Source of the DNA: Pseudoneurospora amorphoporcata
Lineage: Eukaryota > Ascomycota > Sordariomycetes > Sordariales > Sordariaceae
Length of the DNA stretch: 64,000 nucleotides
NCBI GenBank assembly: GCA_033297205.1
Contig: MU859127.1
Location: 1 to 64,000, forward strand
Direction: 5' to 3'
Part shown: in pieces, positions 48,134-57,874 of the stretch
Position numbering within the stretch: position 1 is the first letter of the stretch
Layout: every line of letters starts with the position of its first letter
The notes under the pieces: model-generated
Seen by the model: the letters and a program-made list of their open reading frames with translations, nothing else
Database searches by the model: none
What the model was told of the DNA's origin: nothing
Made by a program: the position numbers and the translations under genes

Positions 48134-49593
48134 TTAGTGGCGGGTAGCGGACTCCTTGGGAGGATCGTAGACGATCTTCCTCGACTTGAGCCAAGCCCAC
48201 TTGTAACGCTTAACCCAGACGCTCAGGGCAAAGAGCACAGAGGAGACAACCAAAACCTTCATACCCATGCGCTTGCGGTCGTCCATCTCGGGCTCAGCAG
48301 CCCAGTTGAGGAACTCAACAACATCCTTGGCCATCTGGGAGGTGGAGGCAGGGGTGCCATCCTCGTAGTCGACGAGGCCATCGTAGAGGACACGGGCCAT
48401 GGCGATACCGGTACCGGGGAAATAGGGGTTGAAGTTGAGGCCGGCGCCAACGGTAGCACCAGCGGGGGGCTCATCGGGGTAGCCGGTGAGGAGGGAGAAG
48501 ATGTAGTCGCAGCCACCGTGGCGGGCCTTGACAATCAAGGAAAGATCGGGAGGAAGGGCACCGTTGTTGGCGAAACGGGCGGCCTCGTCGTTCTTGTAGG
48601 GATCGGGGAGGTAGTCGGAAAGCTTGCCGGGGCGCTTCTCAATCTCGCCCTGGTCGTTGGGCTCAGTATCGTACTCGTTCTCCTCGGCGAGAGCCTTGGC
48701 CTCATCGACGGTCAAGATGGTGCCGACAAGCGAGCGGTAGGGGACACGGCTGAGAGAGTGGCACGAGGCGCAGACCTCACGGTAGACCTGGAAACCTCTG
48801 CGAAGACTGCAGTCGGGCGAAAACAAGGTCGTGAGCTAGAGAGTCATTTTGAAAAGGGGACCGCGGCCTCGGATAGGCTTGGTAGGGGTGATGGTTGCTT
48901 ACGCCTGGTGATCGAAGGTCTTGAACCACTCCTGGTGGACCCAGGGGTACTTGGTAGCATGGAGACTGCGTTAACGGTAAGCCTTGTGTCATTCCATGCC
49001 CAAATTCAAGCTACTAGTCGAGCTCGGTCGTATATGCCTCAGAAGCCGAGAGGCAGACCTCGGTCCAACGGCTAGAACGGGGGCGTCGGGTCGGATCGAT
49101 CGCGGGGGACTCACCCTTCCTCAGCCGGAGTCATGGCGGAAGCGGATCCATAAAGATGGTAGTACCAGGCGATCGAGCCGGCGGCGACGGCGGTAGCGGC
49201 GGCGGCAGCGATGTTCAGGCGGAGGGGAGACTCGGCAGCGGCGCCGGAGCTCTGGGTGGAAGCCGAACGCTGCCGGGGGACGTCCGTTAGCTTTCCTCGA
49301 GGAGCGCGAGAGTGTGTGAAGGAGACAAGAACAGGATGGCTCGGCCGGGGCGGGGACGGTCGGGCGACTAGGTCCCGGGCCGGGAGCTCGCAGTAGGTGG
49401 ACGGTAGCTCAAGCCGGCCCAGGCCCGGCCGGTCGAGTGGCGATGCGGCCGAGATCTAGGCGTTTGAAGGGGCATGTGGACGAGGACTTTAGAGTTGTCG
49501 AAGCAATTCGAGACGAACCTTGGCAAAGTTGAAGGCGCCATTTTTCGCGCTGGCAAAGGTGCGCGTCGAGCGCAGGGCGGTCCTCGCCAGCAT
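48134..49593 (-). CDS. cyt-1: Cytochrome c1, heme protein of complex III
   Basis: Four exons (49593-49519, 49269-49115, 48965-48903, 48806-48134) encode 321 aa as read. A bipartite presequence (MLARTALRSTRTFASAKNG, then an Ala-rich hydrophobic segment) precedes the mature start near SAMTPAEEG. CASCH binds heme c; the axial Met lies in the later GTGIAMARVLYDG; a C-terminal helix (MKVLVVSSVLFALSVWVKRYKW) anchors it in the inner membrane. It passes electrons from the Rieske protein to cytochrome c. I recall N. crassa CYT-1 as almost identical and 332 aa, ending PATNLALPQQRAKS. Here the frame ends YDPPKESATRH, but the following bases encode PATNLALPQQRAKS in another frame; removing one base near 48155-48158 would restore a 332-residue protein. 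So a one-base insertion, real or from sequencing, is likely. Confidence 0.95.
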
Positions 49594-50647
49594 GGTGGGC
49601 AAGCTGAGCGAAGCTTAAGAAAATATCGCGGGTTCGGGGACAAGGCCAATTTGGTTGGCAATGTCGATGACAGTATCAGGTCTGGCGGGCGGGAAGGTCG
49701 AGCAGGTCCGTCCAGGTGCAAGGTCGGTCGATTCCCTTCACGTAGCGTCGTAGGACAGGACCGTAGGTTTCTTGAATTTCGGGAATCTTAGGAACACTGG
49801 CCATCTGATTGGCTGGGCCAATCACCGCGCAGCCTTTCGAGCTTTTGCACTCCCCTCGGGCCCGGCCCATGGATTTTCCGCACTAATTTACCTCATTCTG
49901 CCCGCGGGCCACAGCGCTCTCTGCGAGCACTCAGACTTCCATGTTCAGCGAGCCCAATCCCGGCCTGCAAGTGGAAGTTTCACAAGCAACTACCTTAACC
50001 AATCCATCTGGACTGACAGCTGGGAGCTGGCCATCAGCATCGGCATCAGCATCAATCCAGCCAGCCAGCGTCGACCCAAATCAAACACGTCCAAGCTCCC
50101 GCCGCCGCCGTCCGCCCCTCCTTCCATCTTCAGCTTTCACGGCGATCCAGCGTCACCGGGCTCAAGCTGGGTGAAAGCTGCCAAGACAAAGTTTGAAGCT
50201 ATCCATGTACCACATACTACCACGGTATGTCTTAGCTCCGTAATCGCAGGTGAAGCTCGACTTTCGTCACCACAAAAAACACCATTACGGTTCACCCCAA
50301 TACATGACCACAATTGCATTCAACCAAACGCAAAACTGGGTTCGATGCTGGATGAGTACGCATATAATCATCAGAAACATTGTGACCTTTTTTCTTTTTT
50401 TTTTTTTTGAGATCCAACCCCCCTTCCATCTTTATTTCCTTTATTGTCTTGATGACCACTTTGCAGATGTTTTAACACACACTCTTGGTAAGAACAACAA
50501 CAACAACACACCATATGCAGAAAACGTCAACTTTTGTATTCCCCATGTCCGCGCCAGCATATATTATCCCTTATGTGGGATCTGGTATAAACCCATTAAA
50601 TGACCCGTGAACCATAAAAGCAAACAAGACCAGAAAAAAGACATGAC
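49594..50647. other. Intergenic, cyt-1 promoter region
   Basis: Between the cyt-1 start and the DAHP synthase stop, both minus strand. A 212-codon plus-strand frame (49772-50410) has low-complexity content and no family resemblance. A T-rich run occurs near 50393-50408. Confidence 0.5.
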
Positions 50648-51978
50648 TTAGTTCTTGCCAAGTACCTCCCTCCTCTTCTTGACGGCCTGCGCAAGAGTGT
50701 CGAGAGTGGCGACGGTATCCTCCCAGCCAATGCAGGCATCGGTGATGGAGACACCGTACTTGAGGCCGCACTTGCCTTCCTTGGGCACCTTCTGGTTGCC
50801 TGAACGTTGAGTTAGTACACAGCTTCATCATCTTGATGCGGAGGAACCTTACCCTCGTTGATGTTGCTCTCAATCATGACACCCATGATACCGGTCTCGC
50901 CATTCTCAAGTTGTTGCGCAATCTCGGCGGCGACCTTGGGCTGGTTCTTGTGGTTCTTGCTGGAGTTGCCGTGGCTGCAGTCAACCATCAGGCGCTGGCG
51001 CAAGCCGCTCTTCTCGAGCGCGGCCTTGGCCTCGGCGATGCTCTTAGCATCGTAGTTGGTGCCCTTGGTACCGCCACGGAGGATGACGAAGCAGTCCTCG
51101 TTGCCAACGGTTCCGACAATGGCAACGACACCGGGCTTGGTGACGGACAAGAAGTGATGGGGGTGACGGACAGCACCAATGGCATCAATGGCAACACCCA
51201 GTGTACCGTCAGTGCCGTTCTTGAAGCCGACGGGGAAAGAGAGACCACTAGCCAACTCGCGGTGGAGCTGGGACTCGGTGGTGCGAGCACCAACAGCGCC
51301 AACGCTCAACAAATCGGCAAGGAACTGAGGGCTGATGGTATCCAGCATCTCGCTGGCGAGGGGCATGCCCTTGGAAGTGAGGTCGACGAACAACTGTCTG
51401 CTCAGGCGCAAGCCCTTGTTGATCTGGAAGCTGTTGTCGATATCAGGGTCGTTGATCAGGCCCTTCCAGCCAACTGTTGTCCGGGGCTTCTCAAGGTAGG
51501 ATCGCATGACGATCAACAGCTCATCCTTGTGCTTCTCTTTCTCCTTGAGCAGCATATCGCAGTATTCGAGTGCGGCCTTGGGATCGTGGATGGAGCAGGG
51601 ACCGATGACTACTAGTAGCCTCTCCTTCTCGTCGGTGCCATTGACAACGGCGACAACCTCCTTGCGGCCATTGATGACGGTCTGCTTCGACTCGGCGGTC
51701 TGGGGGATCTCGTGTTGGAGCAGGTCGGGAGGGGTCAGCGGGTTGTAGCCGCGAACTAGATTAACAGTAAGTAAGGCGTCCTGAGTGGGGTGAAAAAGCA
51801 AATATTCTGGTACATTGAATCAGACAAGGTGATTACTTACTGCGCCAATCCTCGCTTTCAGCCTGGTTGCCGACATTGCGATTCTCGATGTAGAAATGTT
51901 GCTAAAGGTTCGACATGTGAGTCAATCCAACCTAAACAGAGCGTTGGCAGGTTGTAAGTGGACATTACGTACCGACAT
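50648..51978 (-). CDS. DAHP synthase (3-deoxy-7-phosphoheptulonate synthase)
   Basis: Four exons (51978-51973, 51901-51841, 51755-50853, 50799-50648) encode 373 aa. The first coding exon is only 6 nt (ATG TCG). Class I fungal DAHP synthase strings are clear: DWRIRGYNPLTPPDLLQ, VVIGPCSIHDPKAA, MRSYLEKPRTTVGWKGLINDPD, ARTTESQLHRELASG, GFKNGTDGTL, VDCSHGNSSK, MIESNINEGNQ and SITDACIGWED. The enzyme condenses phosphoenolpyruvate with erythrose 4-phosphate, the first step of the shikimate pathway. Fungi keep several isoenzymes, inhibited by Tyr, Phe or Trp; the N terminus resembles the Phe type and the C-terminal half the Tyr type, so I do not assign it. A CPC1/GCN4-type element lies 123 bp upstream of the start, in line with general amino acid control of this pathway. 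Confidence 0.95.
51918..51924. promoter_or_regulatory. CPC1/GCN4-type site in intron 1 of DAHP synthase
   Basis: A perfect TGAGTCA palindrome lies in the first intron (51902-51972), 50-60 bp downstream of the start codon on the coding strand. It may be a second cross-pathway control element or a chance occurrence. Confidence 0.4.
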
Positions 51979-53134
51979 GTTGAGGACTTGTGATTTTCTA
52001 TGTGCCGTGGAACAAGCTAGGTATGTGCAAAACGGTAGATGAGGCCGGGAACTAAGGAGAACCCTCGGCTTTTATCCAAACGAATTTCGAACGAATACTA
52101 TGAGTCAAAGAACGGAACCACGGTCTGTGGGGGAGACAACCATGAATCTTTTTTTCAGCGCGGCCGTGGCCGCGGCAAGGGGACTCGACAGCTCCTGTCC
52201 AGTATTGGGAACGGAACCTTAAAATTTAGGAGGGGCAACCAACCTGCAATGACACCACATTCCCCTCGGAGGTACCCGATACTCAGATCTAATGCAAATT
52301 AGTACGGTGCCGGTGCGGCGGGGCGCAAGTAGCGATACCCAGGACTGCTGGCAGCGCTAGGGGTCGTCGTTGGAACGCCCTACCCATTGTGGGTCAGCCG
52401 CGTGGGGTCATTGGGAGAGAAAGGCCGATCAAGGAACCCAAAGTTCAAGCTGTCGACACAAGAGGAATTCGAAAGGTGTCATCAAAATCATGTGCAACAC
52501 GACCAGAGCCTCATTTTTTTTTTCTCGAAGAAGAACACTAAATGTCTGAGTAGATCGAAAGGGAGACACCGAGTTGGTACGTCAAGGTACAGACCTGGGT
52601 AGAGGTAGCACCGGCTATAGCCGTATAAGAGTTAGACACGGAGCTGATATATCCACCGCCGCCTCTTCAATGTAAACCAATGGCAAAACCCCGAATGGTG
52701 AGCACTCGTTCAAGGGCAAGTGATATTCAGGAATAAAGTTCACTATCTTCCATCCTACGGCTGATGCTCACGAAGTAGTAATCCTTCATCCTTTTGTGGA
52801 GAGATACATCGGTGTTATTGGCCGGTCCTATGGTCCGCCCCGGGATGCTCGCCTTTGGATGTTCTTCGAAACGGTAACTGGCTGTTCACAATACCTGGCA
52901 ACAACATTGATATTTCGACTGTCTATGGTATCAGCAGTTCTCAGAGTGTCAACGTTCTCGGAAGGCAGGACTCAAATGAGGTTCAACTGCGGTCTCACTA
53001 ATTCAAATAACATCCAGTGATGACGACCAGAACCAGGGACCAATAGTCAAGGGTCAATCGCCGATTCCATGTCGGCATTTTTGGTTGGATTGTTAGACTG
53101 ACTCCAGAGCCAAGTTTCACCCCCGAACCATCCA
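51979..53134. other. Intergenic, DAHP synthase promoter region
   Basis: 1.2 kb between the DAHP synthase start and the 3' end of the FAR-17a-like gene. Apart from the CPC1-type element, no gene or RNA was recognised. Confidence 0.5.
52101..52107. promoter_or_regulatory. CPC1/GCN4-type site upstream of DAHP synthase
   Basis: A perfect TGAGTCA (with A before it, ATGAGTCA) lies 123 bp upstream of the DAHP synthase ATG. The bZIP activator CPC1/GCN4 binds TGA(C/G)TCA to raise amino acid biosynthesis during starvation; binding here is inferred. Confidence 0.6.
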
Positions 53135-54018
53135 TCACTCGTCCTTGAGAGGGTGCAAAGCATCCTTCTTGAACTTCTCGATGCCGTTGATCTTGCCATA
53201 AACCCACTTCAAAGTCATTGTGCTACCGGTCATCAACACCGCCGAAAAGGTAAACAACAAGACTCGTTGCCAAGTGTTGAGGATATCGAAAATCGGGTAC
53301 GGATACCTATCGAAGCGGTTAGACATCTAGCCAAGTCTCGAGGGTGTCAAGGAAAGGTATGCATGTTTCCGCCAGGGCCGTTGCCTCATCTCGTCCTTAC
53401 CATCCGTTCTTGGAGAAGCAGAGTTCAACCCAGCCCCAGTAAAGGAATGCTATGGTCGTACTGATAGTCATGGCACCATATCCTCTAACTGTCCACGGGG
53501 GGCTCAGCAGCATCAAATCCAACGTCAGCATGATAGCCGGCATGGCATGGAATCCTCTGTTAGGTAGGTGTTTGTTAGCCACAACACCGATTACACCGGT
53601 TTGGCACAGAACCGAGAGATGACAGCCACGGTGGGTTTTCATACACATCCGGCAGAACAGGAATGGCCATATCGGGCGGCACAACCAGGTTCTTATTAAT
53701 GGCACAAATGCCCCAGTAGAGGGTGCTTATAAGAACGGCCAAAGGCGCAGAACAGACCGAGAGGACATTCTTGATCCTGAACAGGCTCGCGCTCAAGCTG
53801 AGATCCGCAAGCAAGCCAACTGCAAACGTGACAAGTGCTAGACCCAGGCCGATGATGGTCAGGAACTTGAAGTGGCCTCCAAAACCAAGATGAAGCTCCT
53901 GCGGGAACAGCCGCAGGTAAGTGAAGCTGGCCACGAATGAAGCCATCCCGAGTAAGTGTACGAGGGCGGAAAGACTCCGCGATGGAGAAGCGACACGCTG
54001 CAGGGGATGCCTTGTCAT
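53135..54018 (-). CDS. FAR-17a/AIG1-like integral membrane protein
   Basis: Three exons (54018-53645, 53556-53401, 53306-53135) encode 233 aa. About six hydrophobic segments alternate with short loops. Features typical of the family are the start of helix 1 (HLLGMASFVASFTYL), the Trp-containing helix end LISTLYWGICAI, the intramembrane HAMPAIMLTLDLML with its conserved His, and IAFLYWGWVELCF. Human members (AIG1, ADTRP) hydrolyse branched fatty-acid esters of hydroxy fatty acids through a conserved Thr and His in the membrane; the His is seen here (HAMPA), but the fungal function is not established. The first junction uses gt|gtatga so that PD-V-GFHAMPA stays in frame. The C terminus is Lys-rich and ends LHPLKDE. 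Confidence 0.83.
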
Positions 54019-54136
54019 GATTGCGGGCGCGATGGTGAAGAAGATATGGTGAACGGTAGAATGAAGAATGAAGAATGAGTTGAGTCGGAACAGATGTTTG
54101 AGGAATAATCTGAGCGAAAGACGAAGTACAGGTGTT

Positions 54137-54137
<1 letters not shown>

Positions 54138-54177
<40 letters not shown>

Positions 54178-54178
54178 A

Positions 54179-54226
<48 letters not shown>

Positions 54227-54290
54227 GTGACAGATTAAATAAAGCAAACCACTAAGCTCGCAGATTCGCGCCAAAAAAAAAAAAAAAAAA
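54138..54290. repeat. Long poly-A tracts (38, 45 and 18 A)
   Basis: Adenine runs at 54138-54175, 54180-54224 and 54273-54290; the first two are separated only by CCAC. They lie just upstream of the FAR-17a-like start codon on its coding strand (as T runs) and beside the tRNA. Such runs can exclude nucleosomes; exact lengths are uncertain in any assembly. Confidence 0.85.
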
Positions 54291-54315
54291 TGAACAAAAC
54301 GAATGGCAAAAAATA

Positions 54316-54387
54316 GGGCTCAGCCGGGGATTGAACCCGGGACCTCTCGCACCCAAAGCGAGAATCATACCGCTAGACCACTAAGCC
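54316..54387 (-). tRNA. tRNA-Pro (anticodon UGG)
   Basis: On the minus strand, 72 nt. The acceptor stem pairs GGCTTAG with CTGAGCC (one G-T wobble) and the discriminator is C. The anticodon loop is TTTGGGT on a CTCGC/GCGAG stem, giving anticodon TGG for Pro. The T arm (CCGGG-TTCAATC-CCCGG) carries the GTTCAATCC B box. No intron. The T run expected as a pol III terminator on this strand would be read from A runs to the left, of which the one at 54309-54313 is close. Confidence 0.95.
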
Positions 54388-54494
54388 GGTGGATTATTGC
54401 AGGAATAATCGTGTTGAAATGAGTACATTTTCGAAAGACTTATAAAGCGGCCCAGAGAGAGAGCAACTGCGTTACAGAAGGTACAATTTCCTCA

Positions 54495-54528
54495 GGAGGG
54501 TGCGGAGGGTGCGGAGGGTGCGGAGGGA
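54495..54528. repeat. Tandem 9-base repeat (gtgcggagg)
   Basis: Three and a half copies of a 9-base unit with the core gtgcggagg. Minisatellite-like; no function inferred. Confidence 0.8.
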
Positions 54529-55380
54529 GGGTTACGCAAAGTCGCACGGATTTTGGTGTTTTCTTTGGTTTCGGTAACGAAGGTGAAGAAGGTGAGTGAT
54601 ACACACAGCGACTTTGGTGAGGTGGGGTGAGTGGGTTTCGTGAATTTTGGTCGGTCTGTTGTTTGTTGGTTGGTTTGCCCAAGCTGACTGACTGACTTGG
54701 AGTGACTGAATTGGTGAGCAAAGGTGAGATTTTTCGGCTTGTCCATTTTGACAATCTGCACTTCTCTGTCGTGAAGCGAATTTCGACACGGGCGAAACTT
54801 TCCAAGATTGTTAACAATTCCAGTGAACAGACACACTGCATCCTCACCATTGTTTGGTGTTTGCGATTTGAACAACCACAAAAACCGAAAATTTTTGACT
54901 CTTCCGAAAAAGAACACTAAAAAGTGATGCAAACAGGGGTCTTGATAAGGCATTTCTTTTCGCCACGTGCTTTTCCGTGACCACTGATGACACGGATATG
55001 GCGGCCTTGGTTTTCGGTAGCCGGCCGGAAAGGTGAGGGAGGGTTCACCGTGGCTTGCGTGATTTGGTCACGTCGGTGTACGTACTCAACCCTGGAGGTG
55101 ATCCGTGCTCACACCTTGATCATCCGTGGTGGGATGGATTGGTATGTACATCACCCGCCGATGTAATTGCGGACTGCCCAGACATCCATAGATAATAAAG
55201 ACTGTTTCGTGTTCAGGAGAGGTTGATAATGAAATCGTTAACGCTAAACTCCAAGGCTATTGATACACATAGTACACAATTCCGGAGGATAGCACCGCTC
55301 CCTAAACTCCATTCGTGTCAACGCCCGCCACCCAACCTGAAATTTGATCACGACGATGATGAATAACCATTTCCCTTCCC

Positions 55381-57265
55381 TCACTCAGTAGGCGCATCCG
55401 CACTGCCTCCTCCGGTAGTCCCAGTCGTCCCAGTCGTCCCGGTAGTCCTCGTAGAATGCGAGGTCCCCGGCCTAGGACTATTCGGCACACTAACCGCTCC
55501 AGTTCCTGCTCCCGTTCCCGCTGGTCCCGGAGACGGCGACGGCGAAGCCCCCAACCTCTTCAACTTGCTTCCCTTAGTAGTAGTATTAAACAAGCTCTTA
55601 ACCCTCCTCAGCCTGCTCATCATAGCCTGATCCTTCTTCTTCCTCGCCTCCTCCGACTCATCATCTTCATCCTCCTCACCACCTCCCTCTTCTTCGTCCC
55701 CTCCTTCTTGGTCGCCAACATGAAGACCACCCGGCGCACTATTCGGTTGCTGCCCCGTCAACGCCCTTCCATCAGGCGTCATAGGCACTCCCAACAATCC
55801 ACTCGCGCTCCCCGTCGCCCGATGCGGCGTCCCCTTATTCTTCCCTCCCAAAAACCCAAACCCAGACCCAGAGGACTTAGTCCTCCCATGCATCAAGTCC
55901 CTCCCCTTCTCTCTCAACCGGCTCTCGTTCCTCAACCCCTCCACCAGAACCTCCCAAGCAGCCTTGTCCGTCTCTCCCCTGGCTAGAGGCTTGGCGCCAG
56001 GGTTCCGTTGCGCTTGCGGGTTCTTCCAGGGACAGAAGAAGCGGTGCTCGCGCAAGGGGTCGAGGTGGTCCATGGGCGCGGGGATCAGGATCGTGTTGGT
56101 CTCCGGGTCGACTTGTTTGGATTTGAACATCCAGAGGCCGAGACGGCGGAGGCAGGTGTGGCAGGAGGCCGAGTTGGGGACGGCGGTGCCGAGACGAGGG
56201 TTGGAGAGGCCTTGCCAGCCCAGGAGGGCGAGGGCTAAGGCGGTGCGATTGATCGCTGGTGGTTGTTGCGAAGTGGATGGGTTGGGGCTAGCCGGTTGTG
56301 AGGTTGTGGCGCGCGATGGTGGAGGCTCGGTAAAGAAATTCGGTGGCAGGTACGAGAGGATGATGTCGATGTCGAGACCTTCCGGAAGGCGGAGATTGAA
56401 CTCGTAAGGGAGGAAATCCTTGCGTTGGCAGAGCTCGTCGTATCGATGGCGAAGGGTTTCGAGGGCTAGTTTGGGGTTGGGTAGAGGTAATCGTAGAAGC
56501 GAATCTGGTGAAAGAACCGTTAGCGCAAATGTCCAGACCTTTCTGCGTGCAGATATACTCACCATCGCACCCCTTCTTCCTCCACAAGCAATCTTCTCGG
56601 TGCGACGTGATAATCAGCTCAGCGTACTGGTCCACCACCGACTCAGCAATGTCTGCGGCGATCAGCACCGGAATCTCCTTCCCATCCACCTCTTTGCGGT
56701 TTAGCTTAACAGCCAGCTCGTTGTTACAGAGCGTGCACTTAACACGCTCCTTTCCCTGACAAACCCAGCCGCGCTTCGCCCATTCGATCTCGTTGACCCT
56801 GTCGGGTTTTGGCGTCCAGTCCGTCAGCTCTTGGAAAGTTGCCAATCGTCGCACGAGCTGGTCGCGGTCGCCGGGGCAGTATTTGGGTGGTTGCAATTTC
56901 GTAACTGGACTATGCTCCCTCGCATTGCCGCCGGGGGCCCCAGGCGCGGGACTACTCCCCGGACCGCCGTGGGAGCTCCATTTTCGCAGGGTGATGTTGG
57001 AAATCGTGGTTTGCCCTTTCGTCGGGGTCGTTAACGTGATTGCGCTCGGTGTGGAGGGCAGCCCGCCGACACGGCGCTTCTTACTGAGATAGTCGAGGCT
57101 ATCGTTGGCCATGTTTGTAAACCTCGAGCTTGAGGTAGAGGCAGGCGTCGAGCTCAGCGAGTCATTGCCATGGCGCGGCGAGGAGGAGGACGAGTCTGCG
57201 TTGGTCGGCCGGCTCCCGATGCCCTGGAGCAGGGAGTTGAACTTGCGCTTAACTGTAGAGTTCAT
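55381..57265 (-). CDS. C3HC zinc finger protein, Rsm1/NIPA-like
   Basis: Two exons (57265-56563, 56504-55381) encode 608 aa. A Ser-rich N terminus precedes a zf-C3HC domain at about 120-235: KYCPGDRDQLVRRLATFQELTDW, WVCQGKERVKCTLCNNELA, and SHREDCLWRKKGCDDSLL with the HxxxC pair, which crosses the intron (56505-56562, phase 1). The second half has the Rsm1-type zinc module (SCHTCLRRLGLWMFK and HRFFCPWKN). The C terminus is acidic, with a run of Glu/Asp/Gly (about 25 residues), then basic and low-complexity, with repeated TTGTTG. Family members act in the nucleus: yeast Rsm1 is linked to mRNA export, human NIPA to the cell cycle as an F-box-like factor. The role here is inferred only as nuclear. 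Confidence 0.88.
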
Positions 57266-57874
57266 GGTGTCTGATTCTCTCTCGATCGTCTAAGGGTCTC
57301 GGTAGTAGATGGTTGATTATTCGGTACGGTTTATCAGCGACCGCGTCGCTTTGCCGTGCTTTCGAAATGATGATGACCGTAGCAGGTTGAGTGGCCGAGC
57401 TCGCGTAATCGTCGTTTGGTGTATTTAGAAGATTCAATCAGCGCTCGGGAGATTCCAATCTGTCTGTTGTTGCCAGCTTCCGACTGTTAGCAGCGGCAGT
57501 TGCTTGGAGCTGTACAACCAATAGGTTGTGTTGAAGCAAGCTTTCGATGTGGTGGGTTAAAGTCAAGAACCAAAAAGAGAGAACGAGTTGAAGTTCGGTT
57601 CCTGGGCTTAATGGACATGGACAGGGGAAACACGAGCGGCTCCAGTGGGTCTGTAGCTAGTCACCTAGCAGTGGGGCGCCCAGCGGGCAGTTGCTTAGCG
57701 CCCCACAGGCCGGGCATCTCCAACTGTCTCCAACCACAACCGAGGGACGTCATGTTTCATCATGACAACAAACAACAAACAAATGCTCATGAGATGGATA
57801 CACACTACATATACCATTTGAATCACTACACTTCTTATTATTCTCGCTAACCATCATGTTCAACTCTTTCACTT
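57266..57874. other. Intergenic, 0.6 kb
   Basis: Between the C3HC gene start and the copper ATPase stop, both minus strand. Nothing recognised besides untranslated and promoter DNA. Confidence 0.5.

Larger units (their letters stand above)
54019..55380. other. Intergenic with poly-A tracts and tRNA
   Basis: Between the FAR-17a-like gene start and the C3HC gene stop, both minus strand. Holds long A runs, tRNA-Pro and a short GC-rich repeat, listed separately. Minus-strand frames at 54440-54953 are Pro/Ser/Thr-rich and not supported. Confidence 0.5.

Noticed and set aside
48137..49075. 312-codon plus-strand frame opposite cytochrome c1
   Set aside because: It mirrors the codon bias of the real gene on the other strand and has no family resemblance.
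49772..50410. 212-codon plus-strand frame between cyt-1 and DAHP synthase
   Set aside because: Low-complexity end in a T run, no homologue recognised, and no splice-supported extension.
50833..51615. 260-codon plus-strand frame opposite DAHP synthase
   Set aside because: Antisense shadow of a highly expressed, strongly biased gene.
54492..54953. 153-codon minus-strand frame near the tRNA
   Set aside because: Pro/Ser/Thr-rich, includes a tandem 9-base repeat, no family resemblance.
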